A stretch of DNA of 64,000 nt from Sphagnum compactum (GCA_965153455.1 OZ234504.1:1240001-1304000); one strand, 5' to 3'; shown: positions 39,661 through 52,581, numbered from the stretch's first letter. Numbers and translations: made by a program. Notes: generated by a model not told the origin, from the letters alone.

Positions 39661-41399
39661 TTTTTTATCATTTTTATATGTGTGCATCCTTTTTGTTTTG
39701 TGTCAAAAGGTGCAAGTTGTTTTTCATTTTCCTCTGAATTGGCTTGCTTGATACTTATTTGATGTGATTGTTTGGCACTTAATAATATTGTCCCTTGGTG
39801 ATGTTTTGTTTTTCCCCTTTGAGGTGAAGTGGTTGAGCAAAGGGAGATTAAACTATGTTTTTGACAATTTTTGTTTGAGGATTGGGAGGAAGTTTAAGTA
39901 AAACATCTTCTTAAGGTGTGTGCGCTTGCAATGGCTTTGTCTTTAGACTGAGCTCCATTGACACCTCCACCCTTTCTCAATTTTGTTCTTGTTACACACC
40001 TTCCACATCAATTAGGATGAAGCCTAATCCTTGGGTGTGCTAGGGAATTTGCACATGCTGCTAGGGTTTTGGCCCTTCTTGCCTTAGCTTCAATGTTGTC
40101 AAAAATTGTTTGCACATTACAAGCCTTCCATCCTTCAAATTTGGATTCCCTCAGCTTGGACTCCTTGATAGATTTTCAATTGAACATAGATGTGGAGCTT
40201 TTTTTTTGGATTTTTTTTTAGGTCAACTTTTTCACACGTATCCCATTTGTTAGCAGGCAGTTTGTTAAACATGATTTTTGAAATTTTCAAGATTCTTTTG
40301 ATTTTGAAAATTCAACTAATAATTTCTTTTAGCTCCATCAATTGAGTTCCCATGTGGGCATTAGTGACATCCCATAAACCATAATTTGCATTCTTAGCAC
40401 CATTAAGCTTTTGGCTTTGGCCAAACTTTTTAGGTGGTATTCAATTGATTGTAATGGGTGAAGTTTTATGGACTAATGAACAAGGCTTTATGTTTATAGT
40501 TTTATATGTGTTTCTCACATGTCGCCACATCAGTTCCATGTGGCAATTAGGGGTGGTTGTAAGGTAATGGTCCATAATATTCAAACTATTTTGGATGTCC
40601 ATCCCGATTAGGTGGTGTTTTAGGTGGATGTAGTGAATGTTTTGAACACCATCTTGCATAAGGTTATTTTTCAAGAACTTCAAGTTGTGACAAGCCAATT
40701 ATTTTAACTTTTCCCTTTTATCATTATTTTTATGTCTTTTAACTTCCTTTGTTTTTCAATCATCATTCCCCCTTGAGAGATTTGTTTGTCATCCTTTTGT
40801 TTATGGGCACGCATCATGGTGATTCGCTTATCAAGCCTATTTTTGTGTTCATACAATTTTTTATTCTACATTATTCCTTGAATGTTTTTCCCTTATTTAA
40901 TCGACAACACCCATATCTTTGACCTTGCCCATGTTGTTCCCTTTGCTTTTGTTCATTTTTGCCTCCAAGTTGGCTTTTATGGGGTTGGTAGTTCAACCTT
41001 GCAAATCTTTGGCTTGAGCCCCTTTTTGCTTGCCTTTTGGGTTCGCCTTCCTAGCTGGTTTCTATTGCCATGTTGATGATATTAACATCCTAGGTGTCTT
41101 TTTTAGTCCAGTTCCTTTTTTTCATCCTTTCTGCAAGAAGCTTTGGGTGAGGATGTTCGCCATGTTGATGTCATCTCAATGTTAGGGGATGTCCAATTAA
41201 CATTTGGGATTATTTCTTGTTGCTTTGATCAAAGGCCTTCTTATTTGTTATGTCGTTTCCCCCTTTTTTCAAACTTTTAGTGTTAATTCATTTATTTAAC
41301 CTTTTTTGGAATTTTTAAAGACTTCTATATTTGAGCTTTTTAGAATGCCCTTAAATTCTTTTAGTCCATCGACATGTTTGTTTCCCCATTTTTAATGGA
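39661..41399. other. Probable decayed retroelement DNA, no gene
   Basis: AT-rich sequence between two LINE fragments. Some frames look coding-like but no motif could be named. It may be the decayed interior of the 41400-43260 element. Confidence 0.35.
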
Positions 41400-43260
41400 G
41401 GGTTAAACTTCATTTATGTAGAACTTACATTGCTCTGACAACTTATTTAAGGAGTTAGGCTTTAATTACCCCCATCATACTCTCTAAGTTCTTGTTGGAA
41501 TCTCGCCCATTCTTATTAAAAGCAATAAGAATGAACGATTTATATTCACTATCCTTTCATGCCCACTTAAGTTGGTGTGGGAGCTTCTTCCTTTAGTGGC
41601 AACAATGTATGTATCCCCATTCAAATAGTTGGTAGAAAGAGGAACAAATTGGCTTTAAAAGAGTGATTCAAAAAAATAACGTGACCATTTTTTTTTAACA
41701 TCATTTTTTTTTTGTTTTCTAATTCACAATAGGCACGTTTAAAATCTTATGTGAGGCCAAGTACAGGTGCATGTTGTCTATTCACCCAATGATTTTTGTT
41801 TTTCCTAATTGGTTTCAAACATTTTTTCCATTACATTGTGCATTTGGTTGGGCCTCCCCCATCCCTTAGCCCTTGGTTTATCACATTACATTTATGGCCA
41901 ACTCTTGGACCCTATGAGGATCCACCTTTTTCATTGTGCCCATGGTGGGGATTCCATGATGTTATGTGGGATGCAAGGATACAAGATTTCAAGTTTTACA
42001 TGTACACACTCACATTCTTTCATTACCCACCCTTCATTTTTCATGTCGACAAATCAAAATTGTGATTTTAAAGGATGATATTTGGACGTTGGCATCATTG
42101 TTGATGACCCCACACTAACAAATTTGGTTTTACAAGTAGTTTTATCTTATGGGGTTGCTACAACAATTGTGGCTCAACTAAAGATGCACTACAACAAAAT
42201 GCATCCATGTTTGTCAACTGTTTTCATTGGATTTTGAATGAATTCATTGGTTCATTGAAGTAAATTTAATGGGGATCAAATGGATGGGTGTAGTCATGTT
42301 AATAAAAGCCAAAAGTAATCATAACCATTGCTAAATTTATGTTTTTTACACCAAAAAGATTTTTAAAAAATTTTAACTTATAAATAAGTTAATTTTTTTA
42401 CACATTATCAAATCTAATATCTCACTCTATAAACTCCAAAATATGAAATTACTTCATTAACATTTGGACCTTCAAAAGTAATGTAATATCCATGTAACCA
42501 CTATTTTTAAGTAGTAAAAGGACTTGTAAATGGACTTGGAAATTTTTCAAAATGACATTTTTGGATAAAATTTAACACAAACCTTAACAAAATAGTACAT
42601 TTTTTATAAAAAAAATTAAAGAATATTTTGAAAACTTTTTCCCAAAATATTCCAAGAATATTCCAAAAAAGTCACCTAAGTGGGCGGTAATGGCTTCTAT
42701 TAACATGACTGCACCTAAATTCATTGGTTCACTAAATTAAAATTAGTGAATTGCACTCACGTTTTGTAATAGTAATGATCTTTATCATGATCAATACCCA
42801 ACGTCCACATATTATTCCTTCTAGCCATATAAATATTTATGTGTTTGCGTCAGTAGGCTGTTAATTTTCTTCATCAATGTGTTAACATGGCATGGAAAGC
42901 AAAGGGCACTAAAAGCTTTCTTTTGGATTTGTGTCCATTTTACATGCAAAGGGTGTCAATGTGTTACAACGAATGCATGCAACCTTTATTTCAAGACATA
43001 TTGTTGTTGTAGGTGAAGGTTCTTCTAAGTTAGGTGTTATTTAGGTGTTTTTCCCTTTTCATTATTTGATATGTTTTTCACAATCCTTGTGGGGGGGGGG
43101 TGGGGGGGGTGGGGTTAAGTACTTGATTTGTTCTTATTCCCCTAATAGGGTTGCCTTCTTTGGAGGATTTTTTGTTTGCCAAGACGTGGGTCTTTCCATC
43201 TTGCACCTTTTTATCCTTCATTGTTGGGTGCTTTATTTTATTGATGACTGGTAGGTTTTC
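41400..43260 (+). mobile_element. LINE-type reverse-transcriptase 3' remnant, copy A
   Basis: The plus strand reads, in pieces, SQ, stop, ARLKSYVRPSTGA (about 41724-41771), then GQLLDPMRIHLFHCAHGGD (about 41905-41961), then PTLTNLVLQVVLSYGVATTI (about 42104-42163). After an inserted CACTA-type MITE, C-terminal sequence continues to about 43260. The order resembles the C-terminal part of a plant non-LTR reverse transcriptase polyprotein. A second, independently decayed copy lies at 58015-58850. Stops and frameshifts make it inactive. A poly-G run (43091-43113) lies inside. The LINE assignment comes from remembered family sequence and needs a profile search. Confidence 0.55.
42187..42774. mobile_element. 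588-bp CACTA-type MITE with ATG target duplication
   Basis: Starts CACTACAACAAAATGC and ends GTTTTGTAATAGTA, an imperfect inverted terminal repeat. It is flanked by ATG at 42184-42186 and 42775-42777. The internal motif TTTTCATTGGATTTTGAATG is shared with the elements at 2800 and 4807. It interrupts LINE copy A; copy B near 58357 is uninterrupted at the same point, which confirms the insertion. No coding capacity. Confidence 0.85.
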
Positions 43261-46200
43261 ATCATTACAATAGGGTACAATTTTCAAAATGAGACCTGGC
43301 TTTCATGAAAGACCAAATCACACACATTTGAAATTAATGAGTTGTTGGAATGTCCTAAATTCTCACCATAGACAACTAATCTCAGTGCTAATAGTAGAAT
43401 AAAAAGTCTTGTTGTAGAAAACTAGTTTTGTGAGTCATCAAAATTGTTTAAATTTCATAACATACAAACCTTTTAGAAATGATTAAACAACATGCCCATC
43501 AAACCTACCCCAATTAACTTGCCCCATTTTCAAAAAAAATTCCTTTTTCTATTACACATAAAAGATGATGAAAACCCAAATTTGAAAAATCTTACATTTG
43601 AAATTTGAAAAACAAATCCCATAGTTTCACACCATTTCTCCAATGTTGATTTCAATCTAGCAAAATTGTTCTACTTTGTCCCAAAACATATATATATTTA
43701 ATTTTTTTTATTAAAAGTGTATTTGCACTATACATTTTTTTGTAAATTTATTTTTTTGAAAAAAAGAACATTTAAAAATGTGTTTAATTTTTTTAAAAAT
43801 GAATGATGTGAATCATTTTCAATCATTCATGGATGGAGCCATCCCACAAACACTAGTTATAACAAATGAAAATATTTTTTGGTTGTTGAAGAAAAGATCT
43901 TGATGGAGATCATTTTCAATCCCCCATTGACAATGTTGATCATGTTTGGATCATCCATGGAATGTGATCGTTCTTAGTCACAAATCATCAATACGGTTTT
44001 CAAATTTTTTCAACAATTATCCATGGGTGGTGGAAATTATTTTCAATTGCCCATGAATGGTGAAAAATCATTTTTGTTGGTCCAAGTAAAAATAAATCAA
44101 CAATGTAGGTCAGTTTTGGTTCCTAAAAAACATCAACAATGTGGATTGTTTTCAATTGCACATGGGTGATGCAAATCACTTTTGGATTGCCATGGATGGT
44201 GGAAATTGTTTGGACAACATGAATCCTTTTCCATCTCCCAAATAAAGAATAACCATGGACCCCACCCATATCATTTTTGGTTAAACCCATGGACATCAAT
44301 GGAGTTCATTTTTTATCACCCAAAATAAATAAATTAATAAATAATGAAAATCATCAATGGCACAAAATTGTTTTTGTCACCCATTGGCGATGGAAGTCAT
44401 TTTTCATTGCATATGGATCCAATGGAGAGATCGTTTTGTATTAAAAATCATCAATGGTGCAAATCAATCTTTGGTCGCTCATGAACCTTGTTAATCATGT
44501 TTTATAGTCAAAAATGGTGGAGGTCCCTTTTGGTCACTCCAAAAAAAAGTTAATAAGTAATTATTTGTGATGTGGATCAGTTTTTAATTTTGAATGGATA
44601 GCGTAAATTTTTTTAATCCCCATGATTAGTGGAGATGATTTTCAATTGTTCATATATAATATTCATGGAAAAAAAATCGAGGATAAAAGATTGACCATGC
44701 ATTCTTGTTGAAAAAATAAGGATGACCTAAACACGATAATGACATTCTTATATTTAATTTCCAAGTGTATTAGCAACAATAAAATACAATTAACAACATA
44801 TTGTAATATAGGGGCGACTTTAACACTTGTTTGTCAAATAGTTAATTAATTTTGAAGATTTCATTTTGAAAATGAAATGTTTTTAAAATGTCAAAAAATA
44901 TTCATCATTTTCCTTCACAAGTATTTTTTTTGGAGAATTGTTTTTGGGAATTTTCAGGACTTTTGAAAAATATTATAATTTTGTTGTTGTTCTGGCACCA
45001 AGGTATTGTGATATTTATTTTATGTGATTAAACAAAAGAGTTGATGGAAGAAATATGAATTTTCAAAGATTGAAAGGCTTAGTGGAAAAAGAGAAGGATG
45101 TATATAGAGAAATGTGGAAAAAGAATAAGATATATGTAGAAAAATGTGGAAAACGACTACTTTCAATTTTAAGATTGAAACACAAAACATGAATCTTCAA
45201 AAGATGCAAGCCAAGAAGTGCTTCTTCTCAAAGAACATTTAGGAAGGACCATAGTAAGAAGGCTATAGATGAGGTTTATTATATTGGATTGTTTAGTGAA
45301 ATTTGGAAGCTCATGAAAGAGAAATAAAAATCTTATGTTAATGTTGGGTTTAAGCTCCATCATTGCTTGCAAGTTTAGACAAACATTTTTAGCAATATTA
45401 CAACATGCAAATTTGTACAAGGGGATTTATTAGGGAGATGTGGTGTTTTAGCTTCTTTGGTGGTGGTGGAAATAAAGAAAATAGATGGGAGGAAAAAATA
45501 CTGATGTTGTTGGTGGTAGTGGTGGAGGAATTCCAAGAGAAGGAAAGTGTAGATGTTGTAATGTTATGAATGGCGGATTCAAGCTCCTAATAAGTCTTCC
45601 AGTAGTAATCAATGTCAAAAGGCACACACATATTGGAAAAAAGATTATACGTGTGGTTAAAAGGAAGGAAGAAAGAAATGAATGATGACATGGACAACAT
45701 TAGTGCTATAGTGTGAATAAACTATTCCTACAAAGTGGTGGAGACTTGTTATTCTTGTTCTATGAATAAACAAATAAACATGGTGAAATTCAAATTCATG
45801 GTATTGTTATTGTTGTTATTATTTCTCTCCCCGAATTAGAATAAAAATAAGAAGTTTTCTATTTGTTGATATTGATGAGAGCAAAAAATGAGTCCCATTT
45901 TATGTTTATTGAATAAACTATAGTAACAAAAAAACAGGAAAAAGATTCATGGAACATTTTTTCTTTTTTAATTTGTATATCATGATTCATTTAATATTCA
46001 ATTCTTCATCAACAAGTTTGCTGCACAATCCCAAGATTCTCTCCTCCCCATTCAACTTTCCTTTTTCCAAAAGAAGATTTGTTGTTGAAGATGCAAGAAG
46101 GATGATGAGATGGATGGATGATTACTACCATGATATATTTCTATGTTCAACAAATAACAATTTGCAAGTAACAAATATAACAAAACGCTAAAATCCATCA

Positions 46201-46670
46201 ATTCTTGTCAAGGAATGCAAAAAGGAAAACAAAAAATCGAAAAGCTCTTGAGAATGAGTCTACATGGAATGAAACAAAAACTACAAGAATAACAAATAAT
46301 GTGAATTTTTTTTTTCTGGGAAATGGAAATTAAATTTTGAAGTTGGAAAATATCATGTCAAACACATGTATCTTCTTTAGAAGTACAAAAACACCTCTCT
46401 TTCTTTCTCACCTATCTATTTGTATGTATAAAGTTGTCGTTATATTCACAAACCATGCAACAATTGCCCCTAAACAAACATAATTATTTTATTTCTTTGT
46501 TATTATTATTATTATTATTATTTTCCCCCATAAGTATACAAAACTTTGTGGAGCTGAATATTTTTGTGGGTAAATAGGTGATTTACAAACATGCATGCGC
46601 CCCCTTGATGTAAATGACAACAAAGACCACCAAACCCAAGCAACAAAAAAAACACACCAGTAGTAAGCGA
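43261..46670. other. Intergenic, AT-rich, no gene recognised
   Basis: Includes the degenerate repeat at 43805-44660 and a TAT microsatellite near 46500-46522. Small frames (45485-45685 plus, 45949-46191 plus) lack any family signature. Confidence 0.4.
43805..44660. repeat. Degenerate tandem repeat around CATGGATGGTGGAAATCATT
   Basis: Some fifteen or more imperfect units resemble CCATGGATGGTGGAAATCATTTTCAATTGCCC, with roughly 35-45-base spacing broken by indels. The same words recur (CATTTTCAAT, GATGGTGGAAAT, CAATGTGGAT). It looks like an old minisatellite or satellite block. Confidence 0.55.
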
Positions 46671-47060
46671 TAATTCATATTCAAGTTTTTGACAAAATTT
46701 ACAAAAAATCTTGCAACTACAAATTTACATGGAAATTGATTGAACATTTATGATCAATATAAACAAGCATTGTTCCTACAATTATTCAATGTCACAATTT
46801 GAATTCTACAAATAATTTACAATTTACAATAATTTTTCATAGAAACTTAAAAACTTGCATCAAGAATCCATAAAACATACAAAAATCCATACATCTCTTT
46901 TATAGCTCTCCAAAATGATATTTAAAAAAAATCCTAACCATGAATAAGGGATGAAAAAAAATGTTAAAAAAATTCTTGTTAGAACCCCGATTCAAAAATA
47001 GTAAATCATTAATTAGTAAATAAACTACACCTTGTTGATGCCCAACCTATCCTATTATCA
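46671..47060 (-). repeat. Direct repeat A (LTR-like)
   Basis: Shares with the repeat at 48721-49100 the words CTTGCAACTA, TTTACATG, AACTTGCATCAAGAAT, ATCCATACAT and TGCCCAACCTATCC in the same order. Divergence by eye is roughly a quarter, with small indels, so the pair is old. Confidence 0.65.
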
Positions 47061-48720
47061 TTTTGAATTAACTCGCAAGTCATTTCCAAAAAAATTAGCT
47101 CTTCTAGGATTGGGCTCAACAAAGTTTATTAGTCTTGTCCCACCACCAACTCTTACATAAATTCTACCTTTTGTTGATGCTAATGGTTATTGAACATCTA
47201 TAACTGATATTTTAATTGAAACACCTCCATGTAGTATCGCACCTCCAAAAGTCTTAACATCATTGGTTCGAATATTCCAAACAACATAAGTAGGCTGAAT
47301 AATTCATGCACATGGTATTGTAGTACTAACATGTGTAATAGCTAGTCATATTTGAATAGGTTTAAATGGATCCAATCTCTAATGATCCACTGTTAATACT
47401 ATAGTAAGTACTACATAAAAAAATAGGTTCATCATGGACAAACACTTGTAACAGTACCCTAGTTTCACCTACTGATGCATGCACCATTATCTTGTGCTAA
47501 AGCTCCATGATCAATGTTTAATTAATGAATTGATCCATAAGGTCATTTGCAATCATCTACCACAATTCATCTTGTATGAATGGATAGGTTTCTATTCAAT
47601 GTCCCTCTTGTTGACAAAAAGGTACATTGCTTCAAATTGAACACCTTGGTTGGTTTTGGAACAATTTGTGGTTTGAATCTTCTTGATGTTTTTTATGCAA
47701 CTACCACTTTAAGCATTTGATGCAAAATCCATGGATCATAAGTTATAACATGTCTTGGAAATTATCAATGTTACTTTTACAATAATTAACCCAATCATGA
47801 GCAATTCCACATGTTATATAATGTGACTAAATGTTTCAATCCCACCTATGGTTGTGTGACAAACACCATCAATTGAACATTTGGTTATATTTATGTGTTC
47901 AACACTTGAACCTCCAAATCTTGTTCATGTTCCTCATCATCATGTGTTACATACCATCACACATTTTGAGTTCTTTGAAAATAATTTGACATTGCCATTA
48001 GTTGAACAACGGTTACGTTTTCATGATGTGTACTAATTGCATCTTCATCTGGAATCACTTCCCAACCCATAGCTACTAAGATTGCTCAAGGTGAGGTTTG
48101 ATCTATTTGATTATGTAACCACCTATTAACATTCTCTTGTTGCGGTGATTCAAACCCTTGAAACACAATTTTGGAAAAATATTCATTTTTTTAATGTACA
48201 TATCCCCTCTTGACCTTTTCATTTTCAAAAAGATCGTACTGATGTCAATGCATCCATTGAACATTTCATGATTGTACATCCCATTGTTCTTCCCTTCTTA
48301 TATAAAAAACCATGTACCAAACAAGTTTTTCCTCTATTCTTGAAATTACAATGCTCACATGATGAACACTATTAGAAATGCTTACAACCTTTCTGCTATG
48401 AACATTTTTTTGCATTTTAGCCTATTCATGTTTCTCTTTATCACCTACTTGATCCAATTGTCTTTGTAAATTCCTAGTCACCATTCTTGACATATTGACT
48501 CCAAATTCTTATAATCACTTGTTCTAATGTTTTCAAATAGGTATCCTTACAACGTTTCCTGTTGTTTCTTAATTGCTTACCAACATCAACCCGACCTATG
48601 ACTAATTACAACTTTTCATCATCAACACAAAATCAACAAAACATGAATGAACCTACAAGATCCCATATTGAATCTCCCAAATTTGCGTCCTAGGGATTGT
48701 CATTAAATGGTAAGTAATAA

Positions 48721-49100
48721 TTCATGTTTAGGTTGTTTGATAGATTTACAAAAATTCTTGCAACTATAGATTTACATGCAAATTAATTACGCACTTACAA
48801 TTTGTACAAACATGTATTATTCCTATTAATATTGACTACTACAATTTGGATTCTATTATTAATTATATAATTTACAAGAATTCTTCATATAAACCTTCAA
48901 AACTTGCATCAAGAATAAAAAAAAACACAAATATCCATACATTTTTTTTCTAATTCTATTCTAGACAATCCTACCCATGAACAAGGGAGGAGAGAAGATG
49001 TTCAAAAAAGTTTCCGCTAAAACCCCAATTCAAAAACAATAACTCACTAGTTAATAACTACACTGTTCCTTGTTTATGCCCAACCTATCCTTTTATCCTC
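48721..49100 (-). repeat. Direct repeat B (LTR-like)
   Basis: Partner of the repeat at 46671-47060, same orientation, about 2.05 kb apart. The similarity ends at about the same point on both sides (after GCCCAACCTATCC on the right). Confidence 0.65.
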
Positions 49101-50769
49101 TTAACAACCAAACACACAACCACAAAACACAAGATTGAAAACACTCAACTAAAGAGAAAAGAAAAGAGAAAGATACACACACACACACATAACAAAGAGA
49201 GTCAACAATAAAGAGACACACAAATTTTTGTGGGAGAAAAGAAAAAAAGTTAGGAAATTATTTTGGTCCAAAACTTAGTGCAAACAAATGTTGTTTGTGT
49301 TTGCCAAAACCAGTGAGAAAGAAAAGTTGGGGAATTTCATGACAAGTGAGGAGGAATCCCCCAACTTTTGCATCTTTTCACAACCCAACAAAAGAAAAGG
49401 TTTTGCTGAAAGGGCTAGAGATTCCATTCTCTTGCAACAATCTTCTTCTTTTGGATTCATATTCTCTTACAACATGTTTGTTCGGTTTTTGTTGCAAACT
49501 TTGTTGCTACAATCAATCTCAGCACATCACCATTCTTCTTGTCTCGACTCATCTTTTTAACAAAATCAAGCTAAATAAAATAAATGCTATAAACAAAATA
49601 TTCTTGCAACAATAATTAATTATTTTTTAAACTCATGATGTTCTTTACATCTTGAAATTTCTCTTTACAAAATGTTTTTTTTTAACTGCAAAAAGTCTTT
49701 CCACAATCTATATCTTTGGCTTGTTATTCATGATTCTTCATATTGTCCTCATTTTCTTTACAATTTTATTTATTTATATATTAGTTTATTTTGCTGCAAA
49801 AATTCTACCTACCATTCTTTTTGCTTGCTACTCATGAACCATCTTGTCCTGAAAATTTAATACAAATTTTTTTTGCTACAAATACTTGATTTCTTTTTAC
49901 AATAAATTTTGCTTGTTAACACATTCTAATAATTCCCCATTTCATGATTTTTGGCACAATCCCTATTGTTGTTGCTCTCTTGCTCTTCTTGTTCATGCTT
50001 TGCTATGAATCAATATATTAATTTATTTCATTCATGATTATTGTTGCCTTTTTCATTTTTTTTCTTTTTTTCTTAGTGATTTTCTTAATAGATAAATGGT
50101 TTTCTTGCTACTAAATTGATGTAATAATTTTCAAAAAAATTTATTCATGATTCTTTTGACCCTTACTAGTGTTCTTTTTTTTTAGGCTACAATAATTTAG
50201 TAAAAAAAAATTCATAACCCATGAATTAATTCGGAAGCCAACTTCAAACCCGCATTGTCAAGTTAGAATTGCAAGTTCTAGTTCTGATTACTAAGAACCA
50301 AACTGGTTTGATCTACAGAACCCAAAATGGAAGGAGCATTGGATTTATTTCTTAAAAGAGCCAAACTCGGAATCAAGTTCTTGGTTTGATTTATGTCTAG
50401 AACTGGAATCAAAATACATATTTTTGAAAAAAATTGGGGGGCAGGGAGGGAGGTAAATTTGGGATTCTCGTTCCAATATGTTTGTTTATTTGTTGAATGC
50501 AACTCCGGCATGGTGATGCAATGTAGGCTTTAGGATACAAGTCCACACCTTGAGAAATCACTCCTTCTATATTTTAGAAAGCATATAAAATAAAAGGATA
50601 TTTTAATTCATTATGAAATAATGATATATTACATTTTTATTTAAAATATATTTTCATGATGAATTATAAATATTTTGTTTATATTTAAATAAATTATTTT
50701 TTCTTTAAATTTGTATTTTTCATGTCATTTTAAAAAAATGAAGATGATTTCATTATATCATATGTGTTA

Positions 50770-51020
50770 AGTTCCTTATGTGTTTCACTAGATTTTGAGT
50801 GAACTTAAACAAATTTATTATGGTGAAAATGATTAGTTCCTTAATGAATAAGGACCAATTATTATGAGTAAATGAATTCATTAATCAAAGTCATTAATAA
50901 TTAATTCATTAAGTTAATTTTTTAAATTTGTAGTTAGATTAAGCATTTAGAAACTCAAAATTATAGACTAGGCTAAGAACCTAGCTTAAACTACTTAGGT
51001 CACCTAGCCTAAGCTAGAAG
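50770..51020. mobile_element. Fragment of the CACTA-type MITE family
   Basis: TTTCACTAGATTTTGAGTGA, then a TTATTATGGTGAAAA block, then TTAATGAATAAGGACCAATT runs parallel to the left arm of the element at 2800-4600. Neither terminal repeats nor target duplication were found, so it is a remnant or a diverged copy. Confidence 0.45.
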
Positions 51021-51161
51021 CCGATCACCTTGACATAGAAAACATTTCACATTGAAGGATAGAAAATGTTTTCTATGTCACATTAAAGGGCGTATGTTTT
51101 GTGGAATTTGTAGAACTTGGATTCTTCCTCTTTGAGATTTTGGAACCTCCCCCAGATTTGG

Positions 51162-51182
51162 AAACCCTAAACCCTAAACCCC
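51162..51182. repeat. Interstitial telomere-type repeat (CCCTAAA)
   Basis: About three heptamer units (AAACCCTAAACCCTAAACCC). First of three short arrays within 1.1 kb. Confidence 0.85.
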
Positions 51183-51603
51183 TTACATTCCAGTTTTCTG
51201 ACTTTGTGAAAGGTATACCTTTGTCAAGTCTTGGAAGAAATAGGCCCTATTTCTCCTCTGTAATAGCCTGGCAGAGTTTCTAAGGCACCAACAACTTGTT
51301 TACCATAACATATTGCTCCTAGAAATGTGGGGGGGGGCATTTGAAAACTTGAAACGCCTGCCCGCTCTGGTGGGTGCTTCACTTTCGGAGATGCCCTTGG
51401 GAAAAAAAATTTCTTGGGTGGATATATGACTTGTAACCCACCAGCTCTGAACGAATGCGGTGACGCCACATCACCCAAAACCCCTGACAAACCGGTTACG
51501 GATATACACTCAGAAGAATCTAACAAGTTTTTTAGGAAAGCAAGCCAACCCACCCAACATCAGGTTTTTAAAGTGATACAAGTACAAGAAGAAACGAGCT
51601 AGA

Positions 51604-51627
51604 CCCTAAACCCTAAACCCTAAACCC
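51604..51627. repeat. Interstitial telomere-type repeat (CCCTAAA)
   Basis: Three and a half perfect CCCTAAA units, in the same orientation as the array at 51162. Confidence 0.85.
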
Positions 51628-52230
51628 TTCACACATGATTAGAAATACAAACTTCAATAAAATTACATACAAACTATACACAAAACTTTACACAACTGAA
51701 ACAAGGGGTGTGTCACACTATGGCCTTGCCATTGACATTAAAAAAATTCTTAAGGCAAAAGAAGAATTATGGAAACTCAAATATTTGAACCATCCAACAA
51801 TATAATCTTCAAACAATATCCTGTAAAAGAAACCAAAATCCTTCAAGATATTATAACTCTATAATAACTAATCTCAAGTTTCAACACAAGCCAAAATATT
51901 ATCTTTCAAAAATCCTCATGTAAAAATAGACCTATTATTTATTATTACCTAGTAGGAGCCAAAATCCCTTAAGCTACTATACTCTATAATGAATCTAAAC
52001 ACAATAATATCCTTGCCTTGGTATGCAAGGCCAATAAAGGAATTTGGGTCCTGCCTGAGTTAGTTTGTTTCTGTGACATTTTCCAGAAGCAACTGAAAGA
52101 CTGAGTCATAGTACAGAGGTTAGGTCTCTCCTGCATAGAAGTATGAACCCATTTGTGCAACAACCAAACAGTAATAAAAATACAACAGCACAAGGCCTTT
52201 CTTTCATCAGCTCTAATTGCAAAAAATTAG

Positions 52231-52254
52231 CCCTAAACCCTAAACCCTAAACCC
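52231..52254. repeat. Interstitial telomere-type repeat (CCCTAAA)
   Basis: Three and a half perfect CCCTAAA units, in the same orientation as the two arrays to its left, about 330 bases beyond the annexin stop codon. Confidence 0.85.
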
Positions 52255-52581
52255 AAATCCAAAACGTTCTAATGTGTTGTTTTTTGCAAATCATCTTGAG
52301 AAAAGCTACAATTTTAAGAGCTTTCAGGTAAAAATCAATACCACAAAATACAAATCCTAATGTCACAATTCATGTCCACTCTCTTTGAAAGGGTCAGTAG
52401 CCTCCACCACCACACCCATACCCCCTGTACAATGAGCAGAGATACCCAAGGAAGAAGTGATTAATTGAACATCTCCCCTAATTAATTTTTTTCTCCTAAT
52501 TGAAACACAAGTGCCTAGTTTCACTTGCGGTTTTTTTTTTCCTTTCCTTCATAACAAGTTGCTTGGATTTTTTGTCTCCTA

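Larger units (their letters stand above)
46671..49100 (-). mobile_element. LTR-retrotransposon-like element, apparently gag-only
   Basis: Two diverged direct repeats of about 390 bases (46671-47060 and 48721-49100) flank about 1.66 kb. On the minus strand the interior reads, with one extra T, CTFCQQEGH, stop, IETYP near 47626-47580. This is a C-x2-C-x4-H-type gag zinc knuckle with the last Cys changed to Tyr. No protease, reverse transcriptase or integrase motif was seen, and the interior is too short for a full pol. This fits a non-autonomous gag-carrying LTR element. TG…CA ends, primer-binding site and target duplications were not identified. Confidence 0.45.
49101..52581. other. Intergenic downstream of the annexin
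   Basis: AT-rich DNA, with a CACTA-family fragment near 50770-51020 and telomere-type arrays at 51162, 51604 and 52231. Open frames at 51101-51283, 51414-51602 and 51224-51553 show no family signature. The annexin 3' untranslated region should occupy the right end. Confidence 0.4.

Noticed and set aside
47080-47550. Possible organellar DNA insertion or cellular gene in the interior of the LTR-like element
   Set aside because: No organellar gene could be read in any frame; the zinc-knuckle remnant favours a retroelement interior.
51224-51553. 109-codon minus-strand frame near telomere-type repeats
   Set aside because: Low-complexity, no motif, no supporting splice or promoter signal.
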